From assembly GCA_900548145.1 (NCBI GenBank), contig URJB01000004.1:22921-86920 (forward strand): a DNA stretch of 64,000 bases. The letters run 5' to 3'. This document shows, piece by piece, positions 32,961-41,388 of the stretch. Numbering within the stretch: position 1 is the first letter of the stretch; each line of letters opens with the position of its first letter. The translations under genes were made by a program, and so were the position numbers. The notes below the pieces were generated by a model. That model did no database searches, was not told the DNA's origin, and saw only the letters and a list, made by a program, of their open reading frames with translations. Origin of the DNA: an uncultured Eubacteriales bacterium (GTDB lineage: Bacteria > Bacillota > Clostridia > Christensenellales > Aristaeellaceae).

Positions 32961-34042
32961 ATGAGCGTTTTTGCTTCCCTGCTGCGCACGGCCTACCGGG
33001 TCTCCGGGGCGAAAAAGGCCTTTGCCCTGCCGGAGGACAAAATTGTGCCGGTGATCGAAAAGCAGACGGGTCGATTTTCCGATTTGGGCAAACTGGCCGC
33101 CGTCGAAGAAAACGTGCTCCACGGGAAGCTGGGTTTGCGTCAGAAAGGCCATGGCAAGGTCGGCCCCGATGGAGGAAGCCACCACCAGCGCCAGCCGCGT
33201 TACGCCGCAGCTGCACAGAAATTCCTCCACCTGACGCACCTCATCGTCACCGCGGCGTATTCGTTCCCACCGATCGCAAGGCTTACTATGAAACGATCGA
33301 TGTAAACGGCTTTCCCTGCCTGATCGTCCGGGAAAAACCGCAGCCTGCCAAACGGGCGATCCTCTATTTCTTCGGCGGCGGCATGGTCATCGGCCCCGAC
33401 AAGGGCGACCTGCCTGTCATACGCAAGCTGGGCCGGGATACCGGCTGCGACGTGTGGTTCCCGTTCTATCCTCTCTGTACGGAACACTGCATCACTACGA
33501 GCTACGCCATGGTTTACGAGTGCTACCGGCGAATGATCGACCTTTACGGCGGCGGGGACGTCAGCACCTGCGGCTTTTCCTCCGGCGGGGCGCTGGCGCT
33601 GGGAATCGCCGCCCACAACAACGCGCTGGGCGCGCCGCTGCCTCCGCCCCGGCATATCGTGGCAGTTTCTCCCGGCGAAGTACCGTGGAACGACGCGGAA
33701 AAGGCGCGGATGCAGGCCTTGAACGACAAGGATGTTTCCATCGACTACGCCTTTATGACGCTGGTGGAAAAATTCATGCGTCACGGCCAGGAAAACGTTC
33801 CCGATTATATGATTTCCGGCTCCCGCGGCGATTTTTCCGGCGTAGGCGATATTCATTTCTTTTACAGTGCCGACGAGGTGCTCTACGGCGCGCTGCCGGA
33901 CTTTGAAACGGCCTGTCAACGGGCGCACGTTCCCCATACCGCTTTCGCCCGGCCGGGCATGGTGCATTGCTACTGTATGCTCCCCTATTTCAAGGAAGCG
34001 AAAGAGGACTTCGGCAAGATCACGGCGATTCTGAGAAAATGA
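32961..34042 (+). pseudogene. alpha/beta hydrolase (HSL-like) interrupted by a 176-bp insert
   Basis: The first 35 codons (MSVFASLLRTAYRVSGAKKA...EKQ) and the rest, from HRHRGVFVPTDRKAYYET onward, belong to one hydrolase, with FFGGG as oxyanion region, CGFSSGGAL as nucleophile elbow and a late His in GMVHCYC. They are separated by 33067-33242. As it stands the first part runs into the insert and stops at 33305, and the second part has only an internal ATG at 33383. Deleting exactly those 176 bp joins codon 36 (AAT) and gives one frame of 301 residues. The insert is a copy of part of the gene at 36082 in opposite orientation. Real mutation or assembly error cannot be told here. Confidence 0.8.
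33067..33242 (-). repeat. 176-bp inverted repeat, copy 1 (inserted)
   Basis: It is identical over its whole length to the reverse complement of 36259-36434, by direct comparison of the two stretches. Both borders are sharp: sequence diverges on each side at once. There is no duplicated target sequence and no terminal repeat of a transposon. It interrupts the hydrolase gene at 32961-34042. Confidence 0.9.
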
Positions 34043-34055
34043 AGAGGTGAAAAGC

Positions 34056-34745
34056 ATGGAACGAAAGGAAACCATTCGCAATGCCTATCGTCTGACGGGC
34101 AGCAATGATTTTTACGACGGAATGATAACCTGCTCCACACTGCCGGGAAAGGCCGTCTGCCGCCTGGTATGGGGAATGAACAAGGCCGAATGCGACGATT
34201 ATCTGGCCCGTGCATTGTCCGGCATTCCGGAAGATTTCTCGGGGAAGCTGCTGGAAGTTCCGGTGGGAACGGGGATCCTCACCATGCCGGTTTATCAGAC
34301 GCTGCCGCGGGCCGAGATCACCTGTCTCGACTATTCCCCGGATATGATGGCGCAGGCGCGGGAAAAAGCGGAACGGCTGGGGCTGAAAAACGTCGCTTTT
34401 GAACAGGGCGACGTAGGCGCTCTCCCCTATAGAGACGGCAGCTTTGATATCGTTCTTTCGCTCAACGGCTTTCACGCGTTTCCAGACAAGGAGGCCGCCT
34501 ATCGGGAAACCTTCCGGGTTTTGAAGCCCGGCGGAACGTTCTGCGGCTGCTTTTATGTAAAGGACGGATTTTCACGAACGGACTGGTTCATCCGCCATGC
34601 CTATGAACCGGCCAAATTCTTCACGCCGCCCTATGAAACCGTGACCAGTCTGCAAGCCAGATTGAATGGCCTGTACGAAACCGCAAAGGTCGGCAGCTTA
34701 AAGGGCATCGCGTGGTTTGTATGCCGGAAAGGGGCGCAGCCGTAA
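34056..34745 (+). CDS. class I SAM-dependent methyltransferase
   Basis: A 229-residue protein; GAGGTG selects the ATG at 34056. The SAM fold is clear: motif I LLEVPVGTGILTMPV (Pro-Val where many have Gly-Cys), acidic motif II ITCLDYSPDMM, VAFEQGDVGALPYRDGSFDIVLSLNGFHAFPD, and RVLKPGGTFCGCFYV. It is a UbiE/COQ5-like small-molecule methyltransferase, possibly O-, N- or S-directed. It starts 13 bp after the interrupted hydrolase, and the next hydrolase begins on its own stop (TAATG). The acceptor is unknown; the neighbours suggest a small acid or ester. Confidence 0.85.
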   Translation: MERKETIRNAYRLTGSNDFYDGMITCSTLPGKAVCRLVWGMNKAECDDYLARALSGIPEDFSGKLLEVPVGTGILTMPVYQTLPRAEITCLDYSPDMMAQAREKAERLGLKNVAFEQGDVGALPYRDGSFDIVLSLNGFHAFPDKEAAYRETFRVLKPGGTFCGCFYVKDGFSRTDWFIRHAYEPAKFFTPPYETVTSLQARLNGLYETAKVGSLKGIAWFVCRKGAQP

Positions 34746-35544
34746 TGAAATATTTCGAATTTGGTCAGGAAAATTCAGGATTGATGGTATTGCTGCACGC
34801 GGCGGCGTCAGCTACCGCGGTATGCTGCCGTCGGCGGAAGAAATGGCGAAGGTCTATCACGTAGTGCTGGTGGCCTATGACGGCTTCAATCCCGACGAGC
34901 CGGAAACGGAGTTTCAGTCGCCCATGGACGAAGCCAAACGGCTGGGCGATTATCTGGTGGAGCATTATGGCGGAAAGGTCGATATTTTCTACGGAATTTC
35001 CTACGGCTGCCGGGTGCTGATGGAAGTGCTGGCCGATCCGCGGCTGACCATTACGACCACCATTGCCGATGGCATGGGACTGCGGGACTATCCCAACATC
35101 CGCAGTAAATGGGGAAAGGACGTTTACTGTTTTTTCTTCACCGGGATTTTTTACGCGGTCATGGGCCATCCCGGTCCCAGAAGGAAGAAATTTCTCGCAA
35201 AGATCAGTGGCAGAACGCTGGAGGAGGCCGACCGAATCCTGTACGGCAAGGCCACATGGAAAAGCTGGAAAAATCAGGACTACTTCCTGATCGGTCGCAA
35301 AACCGACTATTCCCTGTTTACAAAGGCGGATATGTACCTCTGGTACGGGATCAAGGGCACCGTGGACAAAAAGCTGTCCGCCAACCTTGACCAATTAAAA
35401 CGGGGCGGCTATCCCTTCGAGGAAAAAATCTTCTCCGATCTGGGCCACGGCGGTCTGGCCGGCGAACACCCGCAGCAATTTTCACAGGAAATACAGGCAG
35501 CGCACCGGCGCTCCCTTGAAAAAGCAAGGAGGGATTCAAAATGA
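34745..35544 (+). pseudogene. alpha/beta hydrolase with a 1-base frameshift in the HGGG motif
   Basis: The natural start is ATG 34745 on the preceding stop (TAATG), giving MKYFEFGQENSGLMVLLH. The frame then slips: from ~34799 the homologous text GGVSYRGMLPSAEEMAKVYHVVLVAYDGF continues one base off. Adding one G in the GCG run (34799-34806) would give the oxyanion motif HGGG. Downstream the fold is intact: nucleophile elbow FYGISYGCRVL and C-terminal GHGGLAGEHPQQF with the catalytic His. It is closely similar to the gene at 32168. The present sequence should give a short truncated peptide unless slippage or a sequencing error is involved. Confidence 0.75.
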
Positions 35545-36029
35545 TCCTGCAGGTGATTTTGGAAGGAATCGGTTTGGGCGCTATCCTCATGCTGGTATGC
35601 GCCTTCGGCATCCGCAAAGGCGCGGTGGGGATGGTGCATCTTTATCATGACGATGTACAGCGGCGCTGCATTCAGTTGGGTCTGACGACCCGGGAAGAAA
35701 TTCAGCGAAACGCCATCCGAATGAAAATCTGCTGTCTTCCGATCTATCTCGCCTATGTGCTGGTCTGTGTTTACGCCGTCAACGGCGCGCGGGGATTCGT
35801 GGCGGGCTTCTGGCAGCTGCTGGTCATCCTGTCCCTGATGAACCTGATCGACCGGCTGTTGATCGACGGTTACTGGGTAGGCCGCACCAAGGCCTGGACG
35901 ATCCCCGGCACGGAGGACCTGAAGCCCTACATCACGCCTCTCGACGCAAAGCGCAAGTGGCTTTTCGGCACGGTGGGCGTAGCGGTGATCGCGGCGGCGC
36001 TTTCCGGGTTGATGGCGCTGATCCTGTAA
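35541..36029 (+). CDS. small integral membrane protein, unknown function
   Basis: A 162-residue protein coupled to the previous gene by ATGA. Four hydrophobic segments are visible: ILEGIGLGAILMLVCAFGI at the start, LPIYLAYVLVCVYAV, FWQLLVILSLMNLIDRLLIDGYWVG and FGTVGVAVIAAALSGLMALIL at the end. A cytoplasmic loop with HLYHDDVQRRCIQLGLTTREEIQRN is amphipathic. I recognise the type from Clostridia genomes but know no function. Confidence 0.6.
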   Translation: MILQVILEGIGLGAILMLVCAFGIRKGAVGMVHLYHDDVQRRCIQLGLTTREEIQRNAIRMKICCLPIYLAYVLVCVYAVNGARGFVAGFWQLLVILSLMNLIDRLLIDGYWVGRTKAWTIPGTEDLKPYITPLDAKRKWLFGTVGVAVIAAALSGLMALIL

Positions 36030-36081
36030 AGCTGCCAGGTCTGACCCAAATTTTCATTTCATCTTGTGGAGGGGAAATACC

Positions 36082-36870
36082 GTGCGGTTTGAAACCATTG
36101 GGAACCCTCAAAATCCCGCTGTGCTGTTCTTTCACGCCATGGGCGTGACCGGGGCCAGCAGCGAGCTGGTGGCGCGGAATTTGCAGGAGCGCTATTTCTG
36201 CATTCTGCCCACTTCCACGGTTTACTGCGCCGGGCAAACCTACGCCGGCAAGGCGGACGAGGTGCGTCAGGTGGAGGAATTTCTGTGCAGCTGCGGCGTA
36301 ACGCGGCTGGCGCTGGTGGTGGCTTCCTCCATCGGGGCCGACCTTGCCATGGCCTTTCTGACGCAAACCCAGCTTCCCGTGGAGCACGTTTTCTTCGACG
36401 GCGGCCAGTTTGCCCAAATCGGAAAATCGACCCGCCGGATCATGGTTCCTTTCCTGTATCTGGCCATCAAGAGCCTGTACTGGTCGAAGGGGAAAACGCT
36501 CAAGAAGGTCATGTGGTGCGATGACGAGAGCATCAAGCCGTATTTCATTGCCGCCGGACAAGCGCTGCGTTACGGCAACATGCGCCGCCAGTTGACGGAC
36601 AGTCTGGAGGACAAGCCCTTCCCCGCGCTGCCTGACGAGGTGCAGAAGTATACGTACTTCGAATTCGGCAGTGCGGAGGAGCACTACAAATACTGCGAGG
36701 CCGTGAAAAAGGCTTATCCCTACGGCCAATACCCGGTCTTTGAGGGATACCAGCATATGCAGTTTCAGATTCGCGACCCCAAGGGTTTTGCGGCAATGCT
36801 GACCTCCATCGTGGAGCAAGACCGCTTGCCGGAGCTGCCATTCTTAAGGAAAGAGAAGAAAGCCGCATGA
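36082..36870 (+). CDS. alpha/beta-hydrolase fold protein, source of the duplicated segment
   Basis: A 262-residue protein; GGAGGGG precedes a GTG at 36082. It reads through as one hydrolase: NPAVLFFHAMGVTGASSEL (oxyanion side), ALVVASSIGADLAMAF (nucleophile Ser in A-S-S-I-G) and a late GYQHMQFQI with a probable catalytic His. The gene is continuous across 36259-36434, so this is the original of the 176-bp copy at 33067-33242. Its last codons overlap the next start (ATGA at 36867). Function within the cluster unknown. Confidence 0.75.
   Translation: MRFETIGNPQNPAVLFFHAMGVTGASSELVARNLQERYFCILPTSTVYCAGQTYAGKADEVRQVEEFLCSCGVTRLALVVASSIGADLAMAFLTQTQLPVEHVFFDGGQFAQIGKSTRRIMVPFLYLAIKSLYWSKGKTLKKVMWCDDESIKPYFIAAGQALRYGNMRRQLTDSLEDKPFPALPDEVQKYTYFEFGSAEEHYKYCEAVKKAYPYGQYPVFEGYQHMQFQIRDPKGFAAMLTSIVEQDRLPELPFLRKEKKAA
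36259..36434 (+). repeat. 176-bp inverted repeat, copy 2 (native, within a hydrolase gene)
   Basis: This segment of the hydrolase gene at 36082 encodes the part around VRQVEEFLCS to QIGKSTR and is present again, inverted, at 33067-33242. The two copies are 3.0 kb apart. Confidence 0.9.
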
Positions 36871-37487
36871 GAAAGAATTATCTGGTCGCCGCCTTTGAAA
36901 CCACCCTGTCGCAAAAATTTCCGTCTCAGGCCGAAACACTGAAAGCGGCCTTCGAAGCCCGGCTGAATCAGCTGCGCTCGGAGAACGCCGGCGCCTCCCC
37001 GGAACTGCAGCGACATCTGGAAGGGCAGATTCTGCCGGGGATCGCGGTCTATGAAACACTGCTGACTGTTCTTTCCAAGGATGAAGCCCTGAGCACCGTT
37101 CACGGCTATGTGGAGCAGCGGGCGTGGCGGCTGAAAAAAGCGTTTCTCAAGCTGATGCGGCTTCCCGGCCTGTACCGAAAGGTGCCGGGCATCTTCTCTA
37201 CCCAAACACCGAAGCTGTTCGGCGAAACGGCGGGCTTTGCCGCGCGGGAAATTCAAACCGCCGGCGGCGTATGGCGTATCGACATGACGAAATGTCCCTA
37301 TCACGACGCGTGTGTACGCTACGGCTGCCCGGAGCTGTGCCCCAGCTTCTGTGACAGCGACGACATTACCTACGACGGTCTGCATCCGAATCTCGTCTGG
37401 CGGCGAACCAAAACGCTGGGCCGCGGCGATGACTGCTGCGACTTCTACCTGAAAATCGCCGGAAAATGGGAGGGACAGGCGCGATGA
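36867..37487 (+). CDS. L-2-amino-thiazoline-4-carboxylate hydrolase-like protein (1)
   Basis: A 206-residue protein of the ATC-hydrolase family, whose Pseudomonas founder opens the thiazoline ring on the way to L-cysteine. The C-terminal half has the family pattern: MTKCPYHDACVRYGCPELCPSFCDSDDITYDG, then RRTKTLGRGDDCCDFYL, with many Cys and the closing C-D-F. The N-terminal half is helical (TLKAAFEARLNQLRSE). Four proteins of this family lie between 36.8 and 43.5 kb. Clostridial members are uncharacterised, so the reaction is not established. It is coupled by ATGA on both sides. Confidence 0.75.
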   Translation: MRKNYLVAAFETTLSQKFPSQAETLKAAFEARLNQLRSENAGASPELQRHLEGQILPGIAVYETLLTVLSKDEALSTVHGYVEQRAWRLKKAFLKLMRLPGLYRKVPGIFSTQTPKLFGETAGFAAREIQTAGGVWRIDMTKCPYHDACVRYGCPELCPSFCDSDDITYDGLHPNLVWRRTKTLGRGDDCCDFYLKIAGKWEGQAR

Positions 37488-38122
37488 AAGTTGACACGCT
37501 GGAGGAAAGCCACATTTCCGACATCGGCCACGCTTTTGGCTACTACGATTACGGTTCCAAGCACGGACTGATCGACGCGTTTCCCAGCCGGGACGCGGCG
37601 GCGGCCTTCATCCGCGGCTACGTGCGGATGTCGCTTCTAGGAGGTCTGCTCCACACCACGAGCGAAAAAGGCGAGGCCTATATCGCCTACAAGCGTCCCG
37701 GAGAAAAGCTTCGGCTCAAGGCCGTTCTGCCGTTGGCAAAAGGGCTGCTGGGTTCCATGAGCTTCGGCGACCTGATGCGCTTTGCCCGGATCATGGCCAA
37801 AGGCGAGCCGGGATTGGACAAGCGCTTCGACAAGGAAAAGAAGCCCTACCTGTTCGTCGGAATGGTCTGTGTGCGGGAGTCATATCAGGGGCAGGGCTAC
37901 ATGCGCAAGGTTCTGAAGCTGGCCTATGACGAGGCCGACCGGCTGGGCGTGCCGGTGATTCTGGAGACCGACGCGCAGTCCAAATGCGACAAGTACATCC
38001 ATCTGGGCATGGAACTGGCCGGAACGCGCCGCTTCGGGGAGCACGGCGTGCTATACGACCTTATCAAATACCCGTCTGCGCCCCGGTGCAGCGAATCATC
38101 GTCACGGAGGGATCAGGAATGA
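37484..38122 (+). CDS. GNAT-family N-acetyltransferase
   Basis: A 212-residue protein; its ATG lies in the previous stop (ATGA). The acetyl-CoA pyrophosphate loop is ESYQGQGYMRKVLKLAYDEADRLG (Q/R-x-x-G-x-G/A type), followed by the beta-strand VPVILETDAQSKCDKYIHLGMEL. The N-terminal half carries HAFGYYDYGSKHGLIDAFPSRDAAAAFIRGYVRM, a form often annotated as GNAT in Clostridia. It probably acetylates a small amine made or handled by this operon; substrate unknown. Confidence 0.75.
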   Translation: MKVDTLEESHISDIGHAFGYYDYGSKHGLIDAFPSRDAAAAFIRGYVRMSLLGGLLHTTSEKGEAYIAYKRPGEKLRLKAVLPLAKGLLGSMSFGDLMRFARIMAKGEPGLDKRFDKEKKPYLFVGMVCVRESYQGQGYMRKVLKLAYDEADRLGVPVILETDAQSKCDKYIHLGMELAGTRRFGEHGVLYDLIKYPSAPRCSESSSRRDQE

Positions 38123-38757
38123 AGTACGTTGGAATGCCCCTGGGCATGTGGGCGCTGTTTTCCCAGTCGTTTTGCTGTCAGCTGACGGCAGTGTTCGGCT
38201 ACGACAAGGCCACGGCCAAGGCGGTGACTCAAAAGGCAAAGCCGAAATACAAAGAGATCATTCACGAGCTGCCGCCCTTTGAAAAAGGCGACCGTTTTCA
38301 GATGAATATCGTCAACTGCGCCATGCTGTGTGCGTTCGTCCTGTCGATGCCCCAGCGTCCCGACGTGGAGCGGCTGACGGATTACTACGCCAGGGCCATG
38401 ATGACTAAGCCTATGCGGTGGTTCTGCTGCAAAAGCGGAAAGAGCAAATACACGGAAAAAGACATTGCCGGGATGAAGGCCACGGCGGCCCTGAAAGCCG
38501 CCGATCGGAACCCCTATTCGTGGAACATGGACTTTTTCGAGTACCCGGACGGCAGCGGCTACGAAGGCCGTTTCACCAAGTGCGGCATCTGCGAACTGAT
38601 GAAAAAGCTGGGGCTTTACGATCTCACGCCCGCCATGTGCCACTTGGACTACACCATGAGCGACGCCGGCGGTGTAACGGACTTTGTGCGGGAATACACC
38701 CTTGCCTCCGGCGGGCCGTACTGCGACTGCGGCTACAAAAAGAAGGCTGGACGCTGA
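38119..38757 (+). CDS. L-2-amino-thiazoline-4-carboxylate hydrolase-like protein (2)
   Basis: A 212-residue paralogue coupled by ATGA to the acetyltransferase. The family pattern is visible as DRNPYSWNMDFFEYPDGSGYEGRFTKCGICELMKKLGLYDLTPAMCHLDYTMSD and the closing ASGGPYCDCGYKK. The C-I-C / M-C-H-L-D spacing and the final C-D-x-G keep the Cys-rich C-terminus, but this copy has a long insert before it. It is the most divergent of the four paralogues. Confidence 0.75.
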   Translation: MKYVGMPLGMWALFSQSFCCQLTAVFGYDKATAKAVTQKAKPKYKEIIHELPPFEKGDRFQMNIVNCAMLCAFVLSMPQRPDVERLTDYYARAMMTKPMRWFCCKSGKSKYTEKDIAGMKATAALKAADRNPYSWNMDFFEYPDGSGYEGRFTKCGICELMKKLGLYDLTPAMCHLDYTMSDAGGVTDFVREYTLASGGPYCDCGYKKKAGR

Positions 38758-38795
38758 CGGCGGCGGCTCAACGAACTACGAAAGGGCTGAAAACC

Positions 38796-39536
38796 ATGAA
38801 GGATTTCAACGATATCGGGATTTCCCGCAAGCTGGACTGGCCGCGCATTCAACATCTATTCCGTCTTGGGCTGTTTGGCGCGTTTTTGACGCTGATCGGC
38901 GATCTGATTCTGGGCTGGGGCGTACAGGATGAAACGCTGACGGGCATTCTGCGGATGTATTCGGCGTATACGGGCACCTCCGACGGCGGCATTTTCGCTT
39001 CGGCGCTGCTGGGTCTTCTGGGGCTTACGCTGGAGGGGCTGTGCTACTTCGGAGTTTACCGGCTGTTCGCAGAAAATGCGCCCCAATATGCTCACCGCTA
39101 TCGGGCCGGAATCTTCGGCTACGTGATCTTCGGTGACTGCGGGTTCCACGTGCCGGTTTGCGCCGCCGTGTTTCTGATGAAGCACGGGCTTTCCACGGAA
39201 CTGTTGGAGAAATACGCGGCGTATTTCGTCACCCCGTCCACCGCACTGTTCTGGATTTTCTTCCTTGTGCTGGTGATCACGCAGATTCAGGTCTTCGCCA
39301 AGGGACTAACCCCCTATCCGAAAGGCTGCTGGGTATTCTCGCTGCCCGTGGGCATGGCCGCGGCCATGCTGCTGAAGGTCTTTGGCAATCAGCCGTGGGT
39401 CAACGCGCTGACCTGCGCATGGATCAGCATCGGCAACCTGTGGATGTTCGGCGGACTGCTGGCGGCAATGAAAAAGGCGAGAATCAACGAGGGAGGAAAC
39501 GAACATGCTGTATTCAGAAAAACTGGAGCTCTTTGA
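38796..39536 (+). CDS. DUF6796-like integral membrane protein (second copy)
   Basis: A 246-residue membrane protein; I take the ATG at 38796 (frame open further upstream only as a shadow of the preceding gene). Hydrophobic segments include LFGAFLTLIGDLILGW, ASALLGLLGLTLEGLCYFGVYRLF, FGYVIFGDCGFHVPVCAAVFL, ALFWIFFLVLVITQIQVF and VFSLPVGMAAAMLLKVFG. Overall length, the 'GDL' in helix 1 and the number of helices match the protein at 31455. Its last 32 bp overlap the next hydrolase gene. Confidence 0.65.
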   Translation: MKDFNDIGISRKLDWPRIQHLFRLGLFGAFLTLIGDLILGWGVQDETLTGILRMYSAYTGTSDGGIFASALLGLLGLTLEGLCYFGVYRLFAENAPQYAHRYRAGIFGYVIFGDCGFHVPVCAAVFLMKHGLSTELLEKYAAYFVTPSTALFWIFFLVLVITQIQVFAKGLTPYPKGCWVFSLPVGMAAAMLLKVFGNQPWVNALTCAWISIGNLWMFGGLLAAMKKARINEGGNEHAVFRKTGAL

Positions 39537-40356
39537 AAAGGAGCACCCATGCCAGTTCGTCACGGTGGACGGTGCGCGCTTCCGCTATATTCTGTGCGGC
39601 AGGGAGGGCGGAAAAACGCTGGTGCTGCTTAACGGCGGCATGAATACGCTGGAAATGTGGATGGATTACGTGGACGATCTTTCCCAAGAAAACCGGGTGC
39701 TGCTTTTCGATTATCCGCAAGAGCTTCGCACCAATCAGGAGCTCGTCGTGGGGATGCACGGCTTCTTCCGGCGGCTGGACATCCGGGAGCCGATCTTCGT
39801 CGGGGCCAGTGACGGCGGCATGGTGTCGCAAATTTATGTGCAGAAATATCCGGGCGAAACCGGCGGACTGATCCTGATCTCCACCGGCGGCATGGATGAA
39901 AACACGCTGAAAAGTCTGAAGCGGAAATACCTCCTTGCCCCCGTCATGCTGTGGCATATGAAGCACTGCAATTACGAAAAGCTCAAGCCGCGGCTCATCA
40001 AGGCCGGCATGAGCCATCTCCGCAACGAAAGCGCCGAGGAAGTCGCCTACGCGCAGAATATGTTCGAGACGATCTTCAAGGATTACCCGCAGGCAAAGGA
40101 CGTGCATATTTCGAGCCTGCTGGCCGATCTGATGAACCAGAAGCCCGTTACTGCGGCGGATTTTGAAGCGCTGCAAGGCAAAATTCTTCTCATCCTGCCC
40201 GATCAGGATTTTTTCTCCGGCCAGATGCAGCAGGATCTGATCCGCCTGATGCACCAGCCGAAAATCGCCTGCGTCTCCGGCGGGCACCTGTCCACCGTGT
40301 TGAAAACGGAGGATTACCTGCGCACGATCCACGATTTTCTTGATTCGCTGAACTGA
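39505..40356 (+). CDS. alpha/beta-hydrolase fold protein
   Basis: A 283-residue protein with GGGAGGAAAC before ATG, starting inside the end of the membrane-protein gene. GKTLVLLNGGMNTLEMWMDYVDDL gives the oxyanion side, IFVGASDGGMVSQIYVQKYP the nucleophile elbow (Ser in G-A-S-D-G), LLILPDQDFFS a late acidic residue, and SGGHLSTVLKTEDY the catalytic His. This is the most canonical complete triad in the cluster, similar to esterases and C-C hydrolases of the BphD type. No signal peptide. Confidence 0.85.
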   Translation: MLYSEKLELFEKEHPCQFVTVDGARFRYILCGREGGKTLVLLNGGMNTLEMWMDYVDDLSQENRVLLFDYPQELRTNQELVVGMHGFFRRLDIREPIFVGASDGGMVSQIYVQKYPGETGGLILISTGGMDENTLKSLKRKYLLAPVMLWHMKHCNYEKLKPRLIKAGMSHLRNESAEEVAYAQNMFETIFKDYPQAKDVHISSLLADLMNQKPVTAADFEALQGKILLILPDQDFFSGQMQQDLIRLMHQPKIACVSGGHLSTVLKTEDYLRTIHDFLDSLN

Positions 40357-40390
40357 TCTCGCGTCCGTCGCCGGGCGTAAGGAGCATTGT

Positions 40391-40531
40391 ATGAAGAAAT
40401 TCAATTACACCATGAATCACAAAGCGGACGAAGCCTATATGGCGCAAATGCTGAAAAAGCGGCTGTTTCTGAGCCTGATCTGGGTGGTCGGTGCGGCGCT
40501 GGTCGCCGGACTGGTGGTTTTGATTTTCTAA
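40391..40531 (+). CDS. 46-residue membrane protein
   Basis: A small gene: AAGGAGC 8 bp before ATG at 40391, TAA at 40529. The sequence is a basic, polar N-terminus (MKKFNYTMNHKADEAYMAQMLKKR) and one membrane helix (LFLSLIWVVGAALVAGLVVLIF). Its position in a tight operon between a hydrolase and a methyltransferase (34 and 26 bp gaps) and its good ribosome site argue that it is translated. It might anchor or regulate a partner; function unknown. Confidence 0.65.
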   Translation: MKKFNYTMNHKADEAYMAQMLKKRLFLSLIWVVGAALVAGLVVLIF

Positions 40532-40557
40532 TTTCAACAAAGGAAGGACGGATTCCC

Positions 40558-41376
40558 ATGCTGAAAGCTATTTCCCAGGTGCAGAAAAAGATCAAGGTCG
40601 GAACTCACGGCGAGGACTACGGAAGCTGGATGTCCAACCCCGTATTTTACGTTTTCGGTGGCGGAACGCTGCTGGCGGCGGTGCTGGCCGTACTGTCGTT
40701 CACCACGTTCCACAGCACCGTGCTGGGCGTTATATTTACGGTAGCCGTTGTCGGTCTGCTGGCGGGCCTTGGCTGGATCACGTGGATTCGCCGTCAGTAT
40801 GCCTTCGGCAAGGGCGGCATGATGGAAAAGGTTCACCAGACCATTTTGAGCAATCTGGACTTTGACGGCAAGGGGCAGCTACTGGAGGTCGGCTGCGGCT
40901 CCGGCGCGATGGTCAACCGCGCGGCGCTTACCTGGCCATCTGCCAAAGTCGTTGGACTGGACTACTGGGGCGCGATGTACAATTATTCCAAGGCGGTATG
41001 CGAGAAAAACGCCCGTGCTGAGGGCGTTGGCGACCGCTGCACCTTTGTCCACGGCGACGCCAACAAGCTGGATTTCCCGGACGAGAGCTTTGACGCGGTC
41101 ATCAGCAACTACGTCTACCACAACATCATGGGGGCCGACAAACAGGCGCTGCTGCTGGAAAGCCTGCGTGTGCTGAAAAAAGGCGGCGTATTCGTGCTGC
41201 ACGACAATATGAAGCCCCAGATGTACGGCGATATGAACGCCTTTGCAAAGAAGCTGCGCGACATGGGCTTTGAAAAGGCTGAATACGTGGAAACCGCCGC
41301 TGCGATCTTCGGTTCCAAGAGCCGGGCCGCCCTCATGATGCTGGGCGATTCCGCCATGATCGTGGGCCGGAAGTAA
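40558..41376 (+). CDS. membrane-anchored SAM-dependent methyltransferase
   Basis: A 272-residue protein; AAAGGAAGG precedes ATG at 40558. Residues ~33-80 form two membrane helices (FGGGTLLAAVLAVLSF and GVIFTVAVVGLLAGLGWITW), so the enzyme sits on the inner face of the membrane. The cytoplasmic part has motif I LLEVGCGSGAMVNRAAL, VVGLDYWGAMY, VHGDANKLDFPDESFDAVISNYVYHNIMG and RVLKKGGVFVLHD, a complete SAM fold. Such membrane-bound forms in Clostridia are uncharacterised; a hydrophobic or membrane-linked acceptor is plausible. Confidence 0.85.
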   Translation: MLKAISQVQKKIKVGTHGEDYGSWMSNPVFYVFGGGTLLAAVLAVLSFTTFHSTVLGVIFTVAVVGLLAGLGWITWIRRQYAFGKGGMMEKVHQTILSNLDFDGKGQLLEVGCGSGAMVNRAALTWPSAKVVGLDYWGAMYNYSKAVCEKNARAEGVGDRCTFVHGDANKLDFPDESFDAVISNYVYHNIMGADKQALLLESLRVLKKGGVFVLHDNMKPQMYGDMNAFAKKLRDMGFEKAEYVETAAAIFGSKSRAALMMLGDSAMIVGRK

Positions 41377-41388
41377 GGGAGACTTCGT

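Noticed and set aside
33067..36434. The 176-bp inverted repeats as a phase-variable inversion switch
   Set aside because: Flipping the 3.0-kb segment between them would not restore either hydrolase and would break the native one; no recombinase gene is nearby.
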